Shown here one piece after another: positions 1 through 7,673 of a DNA stretch of 21,105 nucleotides. How positions within the stretch are numbered: the first letter of the stretch is position 1; every line of letters starts with the position of its first letter. The position numbers and the translations under genes are program-made. The notes under the pieces were generated by a model that made no database searches, was not told where the DNA came from, and was given only the letters and a program-made list of their open reading frames with translations. This DNA is from Actinomycetes bacterium (GTDB taxonomy: Bacteria > Actinomycetota > Actinomycetes > Propionibacteriales > Propionibacteriaceae), in NCBI GenBank assembly GCA_023393755.1, contig JAEXCA010000187.1, forward strand, positions 1-21,105, read 5' to 3'.

Positions 1-1869
1 GAGGACACCGGCGAGGCCGAGGACGAGTCGATCGACGTCGTGGTGCGCGTCCGGGAGCCGCGCCGGCGGGGAGGCTCCGCCAGCGACGAGGTGACCGGCA
101 TCGAGGGCTCCACCCGGATGGAGGCCAAGAAGCAGCGCCGCCGCGAAGGCCGCGCCGCCGGACGCCGCCGCACCCCGATCCTGTCGGAGTCGGAGTTCCT
201 GGCCCGCCGGGAGTCGGTGGACCGGGTGATGCTGATCCGCCAGGCCGAGGAGTACAGCCAGATCGGCGTGCTCGAGGACGGCATCCTGGTCGAGCACTAC
301 GTCGACCGGCCGTCGGCCACCTCGATGATCGGCAACATCTACCTCGGCCGGGTGCAGAACGTGCTGCCCAGCATGGAGGCGGCCTTCATCGACATCGGCC
401 GCGGCCGCAACGCCGTGCTCTACGCCGGCGAGGTGGACTGGGCCTCCTTCGGGGTCACCGGCCAGGACAAGAAGGTCGAGCGGGTCTTCAAGTCCGGCCA
501 GTCGGTGCTGGTGCAGGTCACCAAGGATCCGGTCGGCGCCAAGGGTGCCCGGCTGACCTCCCACATCTCCATCCCGGGTCGCTACATCGTGTACTCGCCG
601 GGCGGTCAGCTCTCGGGTATCTCCCGCAAGCTGCCGGAGCCGGAACGCAAGCGGCTCAAGGGCATCCTGGACGAGCTGATCGGCCCGGACGCGTCGGTGA
701 TCGTCCGGACGGCCGCCGAGGGCGCGTCCGAGGACGAGTTGGTGCGCGACGTCAACCGGCTGAAGGCGCAGTGGGAGGTCATCGAGAAGAAGACCGGCGG
801 GTCCGCGCCGTCCCTGCTCTACGGGGAGCCGGACCTGACCGTCCGGATCGTCCGCGACCTGTTCACCGAGGACTTCCGCGCCCTGATCATCGACGGCAAC
901 GGTGGTCCGGACGATGCCTGGGACACCGTCGAGGCCTACGTCAAGCACGTCGCGCCGCACCTTGAGGAGCGGCTGCAGCGCTGGGATCGCGGGGCCAGCG
1001 GCGACATCTTCGACGCCCACCGGGTGCACGAGCAGGTCGCCAAGGCGCTGGAGCGCAAGGTGTTCCTGCCCTCCGGCGGCTCGCTGATCATCGACCGCAC
1101 CGAGGCGATGACCGTGGTCGACGTCAACACCGGACGGTTCACCGGCACCTCGGGCAACCTCGAGGCCACCGTCACCTCCAACAACCTGGAGGCGGCGGAG
1201 GAGATCGTCCGCCAGCTCCGGCTGCGGGACATCGGCGGCATCATCGTGATCGACTTCATCGACATGGTGCTGCCCAACAACCGCGAACTGCTGCTCCGTC
1301 GGCTGGTGGAGTGCCTGGGCCGCGATCGCACCCGCCACCAGGTGGCCGAGGTCACCTCGCTGGGTCTGGTGCAGATGACCCGGAAGAAGATCGGCACCGG
1401 CCTGGCCGAGGCGTTCACCGTCCCCTGCGAGACCTGCAAGGGCCGCGGCTACCACACCCACGACGTGCCGGTGGCCACTCAGGCGCCGGCCGACGGCGGG
1501 GAGCGGGAGGGCGGCCGCCGTGGCCGCGGCGGGTCCTCGTCCAGCCGTGCGAACAGCCGCAACCGCAAGCCCGGGGTGGCGCCGGAGTTGGCCGCCGTGG
1601 TCGCGGCCACCCTGGCCCACCCGGTCACCCCCGTGCTGGCCAGGTCGGCCGAGGAGCCCGCGCCGGAACCGTCCGAGGCGGCTGAGCTGCCGACGGTGGA
1701 GCCGGTCGAGCCGATCGAGACGGACCGGGAGCCGGCGGTGCCCGAGACCGCCGACGTCGTGGTCGAGCAGACCGTGCTGGCGGTGGAGCCTGCCGTTCCC
1801 GAACTGGCCGCCGAGCCGCTCGCCGACCAGCCGGAGTTGGTCGCCGCCGAACCTGCCGGTCAGGAGTAG
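1..1869 (+). CDS. rne: Ribonuclease E/G, 3' part (5' end outside window)
   Basis: Endoribonuclease of the RNase E/G family, which cuts single-stranded RNA in mRNA decay and rRNA/tRNA processing. The frame is open from base 1 with no stop, and actinobacterial RNase E carries a long acidic/basic N-terminal extension, so the true start lies upstream; the GTG at 40 is probably internal. In window numbering an S1-like domain (GNIYLGRVQNVLPSMEAAF) begins near residue 110. The metal-binding aspartates are D374 (VVDVNTG) and D418 (IDFIDM), 44 residues apart, as in the family. The Zn-link is C476/C479 (CETCKGRG). After ~residue 495 the protein becomes an R/G-rich stretch and then an A/P/E-rich acidic tail, probably disordered. 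rplU-rpmA, its usual downstream partners in actinobacteria, lie about 6 kb away here, separated by minus-strand genes. Confidence 0.95.
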   Translation, partial: EDTGEAEDESIDVVVRVREPRRRGGSASDEVTGIEGSTRMEAKKQRRREGRAAGRRRTPILSESEFLARRESVDRVMLIRQAEEYSQIGVLEDGILVEHYVDRPSATSMIGNIYLGRVQNVLPSMEAAFIDIGRGRNAVLYAGEVDWASFGVTGQDKKVERVFKSGQSVLVQVTKDPVGAKGARLTSHISIPGRYIVYSPGGQLSGISRKLPEPERKRLKGILDELIGPDASVIVRTAAEGASEDELVRDVNRLKAQWEVIEKKTGGSAPSLLYGEPDLTVRIVRDLFTEDFRALIIDGNGGPDDAWDTVEAYVKHVAPHLEERLQRWDRGASGDIFDAHRVHEQVAKALERKVFLPSGGSLIIDRTEAMTVVDVNTGRFTGTSGNLEATVTSNNLEAAEEIVRQLRLRDIGGIIVIDFIDMVLPNNRELLLRRLVECLGRDRTRHQVAEVTSLGLVQMTRKKIGTGLAEAFTVPCETCKGRGYHTHDVPVATQAPADGGEREGGRRGRGGSSSSRANSRNRKPGVAPELAAVVAATLAHPVTPVLARSAEEPAPEPSEAAELPTVEPVEPIETDREPAVPETADVVVEQTVLAVEPAVPELAAEPLADQPELVAAEPAGQE

Positions 1870-1885
1870 CCGCCGACCGGCAGGT
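1851..1885. terminator. Perfect 11-bp inverted repeat across the rne stop codon
   Basis: ACCTGCCGGTC (1851-1861) and GACCGGCAGGT (1875-1885) are exact reverse complements with a 13-nt loop that contains the rne TAG (1867-1869). It lies in the 27-bp gap between two convergent genes, where a bidirectional terminator is expected. There is no T-tract on either side, so intrinsic termination is inferred from position and stem strength only. Confidence 0.5.
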
Positions 1886-1896
1886 CGCGACAGCGA

Positions 1897-2532
1897 TCAG
1901 TAGCCGCGCGAGGCGTCCGCGGTGGCGGCCTGGCCGGCGAGGGCCGCGAGGTACTCGGCGGTGGTGATCGGCTTGGAGAACATCGGGTAGTCGTACTTGA
2001 TCGCGTTGGCGTGCTCGTCCAGCGAGGTGGCGCCGACCGCGTCGGTCAGGGTGTAGACCTCGAAGCCCTTCTCGTAGGAGGAGCGCATGGTCGACTCGAC
2101 GCAGCAGTTGGTCAGGAAGCCGGCCAGCACCACGGTGGTGATGCCCTTGCTGCGCAGGATGAAGTCGAGGTTGGTGGAGCCGAAGGCGTCCAGGCCGCGC
2201 TTGCCCTCCAGCACGATGTCGCCGTCGCCCGGGGCCACGTCCTCGACGATCTCGCAGCCCCAGGTGCCCTTCACGAAGGAGTTGGAGTCGACCACGCCCT
2301 TGAGGATGCCGTAGGGGTGCGCGCTGATCTCGTAGTAGCCGGGCTGGAACGAGATCGGGCTGTGGACGATGGTGACGCCGGCCGCCCGGGAGGCCTCCAG
2401 CGCCTGCTTGGCGTTGGGCAGGGTGCCGGTGGCGTCCATCACTTCCGAGACTGCGCCGTGCAGCGTCCCACCCTCGCTGGTGAAGTCGTTCTGGAACTCG
2501 ATCAGGACGAGTGCGGTGGTCGCCGGATTCAT
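1897..2532 (-). CDS. Isochorismatase-like cysteine hydrolase
   Basis: Cytosolic hydrolase of the isochorismatase/nicotinamidase fold, 211 aa; the substrate cannot be told from sequence. The start chosen is ATG 2532 (MNPATT), which has AAAGGA 6 nt upstream; the ATG at 2538 would sit directly on that Shine-Dalgarno sequence, and longer in-frame starts have no support. Catalytic elements: LIEFQNDF near residue 10, the Lys in LEGKRGLDAF, and the nucleophile Cys in TNCCVESTMR, second Cys. In nicotinamidases the first motif is DxQNDF with the first Asp catalytic; here that position is Glu12, which may define a subfamily or alter activity. It is followed by an apparently full fold ending in an Ala-rich tail. 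The ABC permease gene lies 222 bp upstream on the same strand, but the gap contains an inverted repeat and co-transcription is doubtful. Confidence 0.85.
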   Translation of the reverse strand: MNPATTALVLIEFQNDFTSEGGTLHGAVSEVMDATGTLPNAKQALEASRAAGVTIVHSPISFQPGYYEISAHPYGILKGVVDSNSFVKGTWGCEIVEDVAPGDGDIVLEGKRGLDAFGSTNLDFILRSKGITTVVLAGFLTNCCVESTMRSSYEKGFEVYTLTDAVGATSLDEHANAIKYDYPMFSKPITTAEYLAALAGQAATADASRGY

Positions 2533-2680
2533 CGCCATTCCTTTCTGGAACCTACCCTCCGGGCCCGTTCCCGGCGGGTGCGGGCTGGGTCGGCCGCCAA
2601 CGCTGGCTGCCGACGTTCTCATTCTGGGCCTGCTCGGCTCCCGCCACAAGGCCGCCTTCCCATTGACCGCCACCCTTACC

Positions 2681-2714
2681 GTCGAGCGCCACACCCCAGG
2701 CACAAGCGCTCGAC
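2681..2714. repeat. 9-bp perfect inverted repeat upstream of the hydrolase
   Basis: GTCGAGCGC (2681-2689) and GCGCTCGAC (2706-2714) are exact reverse complements, 16 nt apart, in the 222-bp gap between the ABC permease stop and the hydrolase start. It could be the terminator of the ABC operon (no T-run) or an operator of the hydrolase; the sequence does not decide. No convincing promoter was seen in the rest of this gap. Confidence 0.4.
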
Positions 2715-2754
2715 GCGAAGGGAAGCGGTCGATGGGCAGGGCGAGTGGAGTCCG

Positions 2755-3399
2755 CTAGAGATCTTTGCGGGTGTAGACCCGGACGGACGTCGCGACTGAT
2801 CCGGCCAGGGCGAGCAGGACGATCAGCAGGCCAGCCAGCGGCCACCCCGGACCGAGCTGAGCGACCGAGGCGATCGCGCCGGCACCGCCAGGAGAAGCCG
2901 GCATCATCAGCAGGGCGACCGAGGCGATCACCAGCGCGATCGCCAGCCAGGTCACGAACCGGGCCCGCAGGTAGCCGAGGGCGAAGAAGAACGGGAACTG
3001 CACCGCGATCAGCAGCCCGGCGACGGCGAGGCTGGCGGCCAGAAAGATCAGCGAGTCCACCGGCGCCCAGATCTGCTGTCGGACGAGCGCGGCCACCGCA
3101 TCGAACCCAAAGCCGATCAGGCCGAGCCCGACCAGAATCCCCGCGCCCACCGCGTAGCGGGCGATCACCACCTGGCGACGGGAGATCGGCAGGGTGGCGT
3201 AGAGGGTCTCCAGGCGGGCGTTCTCGGTGATGGAGAAGCCGTAGGACCCGGTCAGCACACCCATCGTCACCATGATCGGCACGAAGCTGTCCTGCATGAA
3301 GCCGAGCAGCACGCCCATCACCGGCAGCAGGACGAACTGTCGGGAGTAGGGCCGCAGCGTCCACACCTCCAGGGCCAACTGGGCGGGCAGGCGGTTCAT
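2755..3399 (-). CDS. ABC-2 type transporter permease
   Basis: Membrane subunit of a small ABC-2 type exporter, 214 aa. About six hydrophobic segments are visible (approximately residues 22-34, 38-57, 83-105, 116-142, 147-167 and 187-205). Between the second and third lies the cytoplasmic stretch LYATLPISRRQVVIARY, the pattern typical of ABC-2 family permeases, where it probably contacts the ATPase. The ATG start overlaps the ATPase stop as ATGA (3396-3399), so the two are translationally coupled and very likely form one complex. Half-size permeases of this kind usually dimerise. Linkage to a YtrA-type regulator recalls the bacilli ytr operon, which responds to cell-wall-active compounds; that role is only an analogy here. 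Confidence 0.85.
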   Translation of the reverse strand: MNRLPAQLALEVWTLRPYSRQFVLLPVMGVLLGFMQDSFVPIMVTMGVLTGSYGFSITENARLETLYATLPISRRQVVIARYAVGAGILVGLGLIGFGFDAVAALVRQQIWAPVDSLIFLAASLAVAGLLIAVQFPFFFALGYLRARFVTWLAIALVIASVALLMMPASPGGAGAIASVAQLGPGWPLAGLLIVLLALAGSVATSVRVYTRKDL

Positions 3400-4259
3400 G
3401 CTGCGTCCTTCCGGGAGAGGTGGATGACCAGTTCGTCGAGGGACGGTGGCGTGGCCTCGACGCCGCTACCGAAGGGCGTCAGGTCATCGATCGATACCAG
3501 CCCTTCGAAGCCGTGGGGATGGACGCGCAGTCCGCGGGTCACCCGGCGGGCATCGTCGGTCAGGTCGGCAGGCCCGCCGCGAACGATCGCGTACCGGGCC
3601 AGCAGATCGTCCTTCGGCTCGGCGTGCAGGATGCGTCCGTCATTGATGATCGCCACCTGATCAGCCACCCGTTCCAGATCGGTGGTGATGTGGGTGGAGA
3701 ACAGCACCGCGTGGCGCTCGTCCAGCATGTACTCCTGCAGCAGCCCGAGCAGGTCATCGCGCGCCAGTGGGTCCAAACCGGAGGTGGGCTCGTCCAGCAC
3801 CAACAGCCGGGTGTCGCGGGAGAGTGCTACCGCCAACTGCAGCTTCATGCCCATGCCGCGGGAGAGCTCCTTGACCTTCCGGTCGCTCGGGACGCCGAAC
3901 CGGGTGCACAGCTCGGCGAACTGCGCGCGCTCCCAGCTGGCGTAGAAGGTGCCTACGATGCGACCCACCTGCGCGACCGTCCAGTCGCCGACGTAGGCGG
4001 GGGAGTCCAGCACGATGCCGATCTCCTCGCTCGGCGTGCCTGCCGGATGGCCGAGCACTGTCACCTCGCCGGCGTCTGGGTGCAGCATGCCGAGTAGGCA
4101 CTTGATGGTGGAGGTCTTGCCGGCGCCGTTCGGGCCGACGAAGCCGGTGATCAGGCCCGTGGGGACGGTCAGGCAGACGTCCTGCAACTGGAAGTCGCCC
4201 AGCCGCTTGTGCAGATGGATCGCCTCGGCGGCTGCGGTCGAGACGGGGGTGGTGATCAC
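3396..4259 (-). CDS. ABC transporter ATP-binding protein (YtrB-like)
   Basis: ATPase subunit of the exporter formed with the downstream permease, 287 aa, cytoplasmic face of the membrane. Walker A GPNGAGKT is at residues 42-49, followed by the Q-loop region, an atypical signature LSRGMGMKLQ in place of LSGGQ, Walker B LLVLDEP with the D-loop SGLDP, and the switch His in STHITTD. The LSRGM form is common in this exporter class. The start is GTG 4259, overlapping the regulator stop (GTGA, 4256-4259), with GGAGGA a few bases upstream. The C-terminal ~70 residues after the nucleotide-binding domain form a small accessory region containing no recognised motif. Confidence 0.9.
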   Translation of the reverse strand: MITTPVSTAAAEAIHLHKRLGDFQLQDVCLTVPTGLITGFVGPNGAGKTSTIKCLLGMLHPDAGEVTVLGHPAGTPSEEIGIVLDSPAYVGDWTVAQVGRIVGTFYASWERAQFAELCTRFGVPSDRKVKELSRGMGMKLQLAVALSRDTRLLVLDEPTSGLDPLARDDLLGLLQEYMLDERHAVLFSTHITTDLERVADQVAIINDGRILHAEPKDDLLARYAIVRGGPADLTDDARRVTRGLRVHPHGFEGLVSIDDLTPFGSGVEATPPSLDELVIHLSRKDAA

Positions 4260-4666
4260 TGGTCCTCCGCGGGATGGTTCGGTTCGCTGGACAACCCGGC
4301 GTCCATCGCGCTGGTGAGCAGGGCGGTGAGTTGATCGCGTTCGATGCCGGCCAGGCGAGCTCGTCCGACGGCTTCGGCGAAGTCCTGCTCGATCGTGGCC
4401 AGCGCCTGCTCGCGGACCAGGTCGGGGTTCACCGAGCCGACAAAGGCTCCTTTGCCGGGGACGCTCACCACGAAGCCGTCCCGCGCCAGGTCGTTGTAGG
4501 CGCGGGTGGTGGTGATGACGCTGACCCGTAGGTCGCGGGCGAGTTGCCGGATGGACGGCAGCGGCTCGCCCTCACCGACCTCGCCGGTGAGGATCGCCTG
4601 CTTCACCTGCTGCACGATCTGCTCGTAGATCGGCAGCGGGGAAGTGTTCGACACGATGATTCGCAT
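4256..4666 (-). CDS. GntR-family transcriptional regulator, YtrA subfamily
   Basis: DNA-binding repressor, 136 aa, first gene of the operon. The N-terminal winged helix (residues ~10-75) carries PLPIYEQIVQQVKQAI, then LPSIRQLARDLRVSVITTTRAY, the GntR helix-turn-helix pattern, and the wing VPGKGAFVG. Only ~60 residues follow, which is the short helical dimerisation tail of the YtrA subfamily, not the larger FadR or HutC ligand domain. The start is ATG 4666, with AAGGA about 8 nt upstream. The upstream reading frame is open further but crosses the promoter and operator, so longer starts are rejected. A perfect palindrome over its own promoter points to autorepression and hence control of the whole ABC operon. 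The inducer is unknown. Confidence 0.88.
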   Translation of the reverse strand: MRIIVSNTSPLPIYEQIVQQVKQAILTGEVGEGEPLPSIRQLARDLRVSVITTTRAYNDLARDGFVVSVPGKGAFVGSVNPDLVREQALATIEQDFAEAVGRARLAGIERDQLTALLTSAMDAGLSSEPNHPAEDQ

Positions 4667-4678
4667 ACCGTCGTCCTT

Positions 4679-4703
4679 ACTGTCTATATGCACTATAGAC
4701 AGT
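4679..4703. promoter_or_regulatory. Palindromic operator, probable YtrA-type GntR binding site
   Basis: ACTGTCTATA (4679-4688) and TATAGACAGT (4694-4703) are exact reverse complements around a 5-nt centre (TGCAC). The palindrome covers the -10 box and likely start point of the operon whose first gene is a GntR regulator, so autorepression is the simplest reading. It is AT-rich against a GC-rich background. Confidence 0.7.
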
Positions 4704-4720
4704 TGAAGGCCATGAAACAA
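4692..4720 (-). promoter_or_regulatory. Promoter of the gntR-ABC operon
   Basis: On the minus strand, TTGTTT (4715-4720) and TATAGT (4692-4697) are separated by exactly 17 bp, close to the vegetative consensus. Transcription would start near 4685, about 20 nt before the gntR ATG at 4666. The -10 box lies inside the palindromic operator. Confidence 0.65.
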
Positions 4721-4909
4721 CCGCAACTTGTTCGACCGCGCAGCCACGCCGCATATGCCGAGGGCGGAGGTGGCGGATTGCGGCAACCGCACATCGGCGC
4801 CGCTTTTCGGAGCATTTCGAGCCTTCAAAAGCGGTGCGGATGCGCAGCGTAGGACGAACACCGCCATCGCGCCGCCATATGCGGTGTCGATGCGCGCTGA
4901 CGCCCTGGC

Positions 4910-6946
4910 TCAGTCAGGGATGCGGGCGACGTCCTCCAGCCAGAGCGCTGCCGAGGTGTCGGACGGCATCCGCCAGTCACCGCGCGGTGACAGCGAACCG
5001 CCGCGGACCACCTTGGGGCCGTTCGGCAGCGCGGAGCGCTTGAACTGGGCGAAGCCGAAGAAACGCTGGCAGAACACCTGCAGCCACTTCTTGATGGTGG
5101 CTAGGTCGTAGCCCACCCGCTCGTCGTCGGGGAAGCCGGCCGGCCACTCGCCGGCGGCGGCGTTCGACCAGCTGTGCATGGCCAGGAAGGCCACCTTGGA
5201 CGGCTTGGCGCCGTGCCGCAGCACGTGGAACAGGGTGAAGTCCTGCAGCGCGTACGGGCCGATGGTCGCCTGGGTGGACTGCGGGCTGTTGCCGTCGGTG
5301 ATCGGAATGAGCTCCGGGGTGATCTCGGTGTCCAGGACGGCCTGCAGCGTCCGTCCCACCGCCTCGTCGAACTGGCCGGAGGCGATCACCCAGCGGATCA
5401 GGTGCTGCATCAGGGTCTTCGGCACCCCGCCGTTGACGTTGTAGTGCGACATCTGGTCGCCCACCCCGTAGGTGCACCAGCCCAGGGCCAGCTCGGAGAG
5501 GTCGCCGGTGCCCAGCACGATGCCGCCGCGCTGGTTGGCCAGCCGGAACAGGTAGTCGGTGCGTAACCCGGCCTGCACGTTCTCGAAAGTAACGTCGTAG
5601 ACCGGCTCGCCGTCGGCGAAGGGGTGGTCGAGGTCGTCCAGCAGTTGCCGGGCGGCCGGCCTGATGTCGAGTTCGGCGAAGGTCACCCCGAGCGCGTTGG
5701 CCAGCGCTGTGGCATTGCTCTTGGTGTGGTCAGAGGTGGCGAAGCCGGGCATGGTGAAGGCCAGAATGTCGGTGCGCGGCCGGTTCATCCGGTCCATCGC
5801 CTTGGCCGCGACGATCAGCGCGTGGGTGGAGTCCAGGCCGCCGGAGATGCCGATCACGATCTTCGGCTGGCCGATCGCCTTCAGCCGCTGCTCCAGTGCG
5901 CTGACCTGAATGTTGTAGGCCTCGTAGCAGTCCTGGGCGAGCCGGGCCGGATCGGCCGGAACGAACGGGAACCGGGGGAGTGGACGCCGCAGGCCCAGGT
6001 CGCCGCTCGGTACGCCGAGCTCGAACTCCACCCAGCGGTAGCCGTCCGTCCGCTCGGCGTGGACCCGCCGGTTGTCGTCGAAGGTGCCCTGCCGCAGCCG
6101 GTCCATCGCCAGCGTCCCGAGATCGAGATCGGCGATGGACGCCCGCGGCCCCATCGGGAACCGCTCGGACTCGGCCAGCAGGGCACCCGCCTCGTAGATC
6201 ATGGTCTGGCCGTCCCAGGCCAGGTCGGTGGAGGACTCGCCCTCGCCCGCGGCGGCGTAGACGTAGCCGGTGAGATAGCGGGACGAGTTGCCGCTGCACA
6301 GCTGCTTGCGCTCCTCGGCCTTGGCCACCGTGATCGGCGAACCGGAGAGGTTGGCGATCACCGTGGCGCCGGCCAGCGCGGCCTCCGCGGCCGGCGGGAT
6401 CGGCACCCACATGTCCTCGCAGATCTCGACGTTGAGCACGAAGTCGGGCAGGTCGAGGGCGGCGAACAGCAGGTCAGCCCCGAACGGCGCCAGCCGTCCG
6501 GCCACCACGATCTCGCCGGTGACGTCCGTCCCGGCGGCGATCTGCCGGGCCTCGTAGAACTCCCGGTAGGTCGGCAGGTACGACTTCGGCACCACGCCCA
6601 GGATCTCGCCGCGGTGCAGCACCACCGCGCAGTTGTAGATCCGGTTCATACCTCGTAGCGGCGCGCCAACCACGATCACTGCGCCGACGTCCTTGCTGGC
6701 GTCGGCCAGCCAGCCCAGCGCTTCGTCCGTGGCGTCCAGCACCAGATCCTGCATCAGCAGATCGTCGATCGAGTAACCGGTCAGGCACAGCTCGGGGAAG
6801 ACCGCCAGCACCGCACCCTGCTCGGCTACCTCGCGGGCCTGGCCGAGCACCGCCTCGGCATTGCGCTGCGGCTGCACCAGGGTGACCGGCAGCGTGCAGG
6901 CCGCCACCCGAGCGAACCCGTGGCTGTACAGGTTGAAGAAGTCCAT
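4910..6946 (-). CDS. nadE: NAD+ synthase, glutamine-hydrolysing
   Basis: Final step of NAD synthesis: deamido-NAD+ is amidated using ATP and ammonia from glutamine. It has 678 aa, matching the ~679-aa actinobacterial enzyme and closely resembling the M. tuberculosis protein throughout. The N-terminal nitrilase-type glutaminase domain shows the triad E52 (FPELCLTGY), K121 (VPKSYLP) and C176 (VEICEDM). The C-terminal synthetase domain has the P-loop SGGLDS at 368-373, then the conserved GTGDLSELALGW. The start is ATG 6946 (MDFFNLYSHGF), preceded by GAGGAGG; an upstream in-frame start adds ten residues but runs through that ribosome-binding site. It lies 43 bp downstream of vapC on the same strand, so it may be partly read through from vapBC. 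It is cytosolic. Confidence 0.97.
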   Translation of the reverse strand: MDFFNLYSHGFARVAACTLPVTLVQPQRNAEAVLGQAREVAEQGAVLAVFPELCLTGYSIDDLLMQDLVLDATDEALGWLADASKDVGAVIVVGAPLRGMNRIYNCAVVLHRGEILGVVPKSYLPTYREFYEARQIAAGTDVTGEIVVAGRLAPFGADLLFAALDLPDFVLNVEICEDMWVPIPPAAEAALAGATVIANLSGSPITVAKAEERKQLCSGNSSRYLTGYVYAAAGEGESSTDLAWDGQTMIYEAGALLAESERFPMGPRASIADLDLGTLAMDRLRQGTFDDNRRVHAERTDGYRWVEFELGVPSGDLGLRRPLPRFPFVPADPARLAQDCYEAYNIQVSALEQRLKAIGQPKIVIGISGGLDSTHALIVAAKAMDRMNRPRTDILAFTMPGFATSDHTKSNATALANALGVTFAELDIRPAARQLLDDLDHPFADGEPVYDVTFENVQAGLRTDYLFRLANQRGGIVLGTGDLSELALGWCTYGVGDQMSHYNVNGGVPKTLMQHLIRWVIASGQFDEAVGRTLQAVLDTEITPELIPITDGNSPQSTQATIGPYALQDFTLFHVLRHGAKPSKVAFLAMHSWSNAAAGEWPAGFPDDERVGYDLATIKKWLQVFCQRFFGFAQFKRSALPNGPKVVRGGSLSPRGDWRMPSDTSAALWLEDVARIPD

Positions 6947-6989
6947 CGACCCTCCTCGAAGCGATGCCCCAAGCATCCCACGCCGGACG

Positions 6990-7394
6990 CTACTGCCAGG
7001 GATCCACCAGGTGGATGCCGCAGCCGTCGAAGTCGCGGGTGTTGCGGGTGGCGAGGGCCAGTTCGTGGGTGCGGCAGATCGCAGCGATCATGGCGTCGAT
7101 GGTCGGCCGTGGGCGTCCTGGCTGGCTGGTGAGTTCGGCATAGACCTCAGCCTCAGACCGTCCGAACGGCAACACTCCGCCAAGTGACTTCACCAAGGCG
7201 CTCAGGCTGGCTGCGATCCGCTCCCGTCGTTGCCCCGATGGCAGCAGCTGGACGCCTCGCTGCAGCTCCGCCCAGCACGGGGCGGGCAGGAAAACTTCCG
7301 GGGATGTGAGGCTCCGGCTCCAGGCCAGCACCCGGTCGGCGCAATCCGGCTTGGCCAACTCGGAGACGACGTTGGTATCGAGGGCCACCCGCAT
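6990..7394 (-). CDS. vapC: VapC-type PIN-domain ribonuclease toxin (FitB-like)
   Basis: Toxin of a type II toxin-antitoxin pair, 134 aa, a single PIN domain. The acidic metal-binding residues can be read as D6 (LDTNVVSEL), E43 (WAELQRG), D100 (PTIDAMIAA) and D121 (ATRNTRDF), the usual spacing for active VapC/FitB proteins, so it looks catalytically intact. Family members cleave tRNA or rRNA when free of antitoxin; the target here is unknown. The ATG (7394) overlaps the last base of the antitoxin stop (TGATG), giving tight translational coupling with antitoxin first, as usual. The protein ends just before nadE. No frameshift or premature stop is seen. Confidence 0.9.
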   Translation of the reverse strand: MRVALDTNVVSELAKPDCADRVLAWSRSLTSPEVFLPAPCWAELQRGVQLLPSGQRRERIAASLSALVKSLGGVLPFGRSEAEVYAELTSQPGRPRPTIDAMIAAICRTHELALATRNTRDFDGCGIHLVDPWQ

Positions 7395-7630
7395 CAGAAG
7401 CTCACCCGCGGCGGCTCATGGGTGCGTTCGGGCAGTTCCAGCTCGACCGGTTCGTCGCGCATCGCGGCGTGGAACTCCACCAGCGCATTGGGGAAGGCGA
7501 GATCCACGGCGACCTGCTCGGTCAGGATCTGCCGGGCTTCCTCCTCCATGGAGTGTCCGTGGCGACGGGCGCGTCGTTTCAGTGCGGCGCGCACCTCGTC
7601 GTCCAACCCTCGAACTGTGATCGTCGCCAT
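7394..7630 (-). CDS. vapB: VapB/FitA-type antitoxin, ribbon-helix-helix
   Basis: Antitoxin and autorepressor of the pair, 78 aa. The N-terminal ~45 residues (ATITVRGLDDEVRAALKRR followed by HSMEEEARQIL) match the FitA/VapB ribbon-helix-helix DNA-binding fold. The C-terminal half, acidic and proline-containing, is the expected toxin-neutralising segment. The start is ATG 7630, with GGAGGT 8 nt upstream. The ribosome-binding site is framed by two copies of the 8-bp palindrome TGCTAGCA, which probably serve as operator for the VapBC complex. It is transcribed divergently from rplU. Confidence 0.88.
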   Translation of the reverse strand: MATITVRGLDDEVRAALKRRARRHGHSMEEEARQILTEQVAVDLAFPNALVEFHAAMRDEPVELELPERTHEPPRVSF

Positions 7631-7661
7631 CTGCTAGCACCTCCGGAAGAAATGCTAGCAG
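7631..7661. promoter_or_regulatory. Twin-palindrome operator framing the vapB ribosome-binding site
   Basis: CTGCTAGCA (7631-7639) and TGCTAGCAG (7653-7661) form a perfect inverted repeat, and each arm contains the self-palindrome TGCTAGCA. The repeat centres are 22 bp apart, about two helical turns, as expected for cooperative binding of two ribbon-helix-helix dimers. The vapB Shine-Dalgarno sequence (7640-7645) lies between them and would be in the loop if the RNA folded. Confidence 0.65.
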
Positions 7662-7673
7662 TAGGCAGTCGGT

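Noticed and set aside
4749..4884. Inverted CCGCATATG / CATATGCGG pair in the nadE-gntR gap
   Set aside because: Nine-bp arms 118 bp apart with a self-palindromic core; too weak and too distant to call an element. The rest of 4721-4909 shows no gene.
5624..6658. 344-codon plus-strand open frame opposite nadE
   Set aside because: Shadow frame; nadE matches its family over the full length.
6963..6977. GATGC-CCCAA-GCATC hairpin between vapC and nadE
   Set aside because: Only a 5-bp stem and no T-run, too weak for a terminator call.
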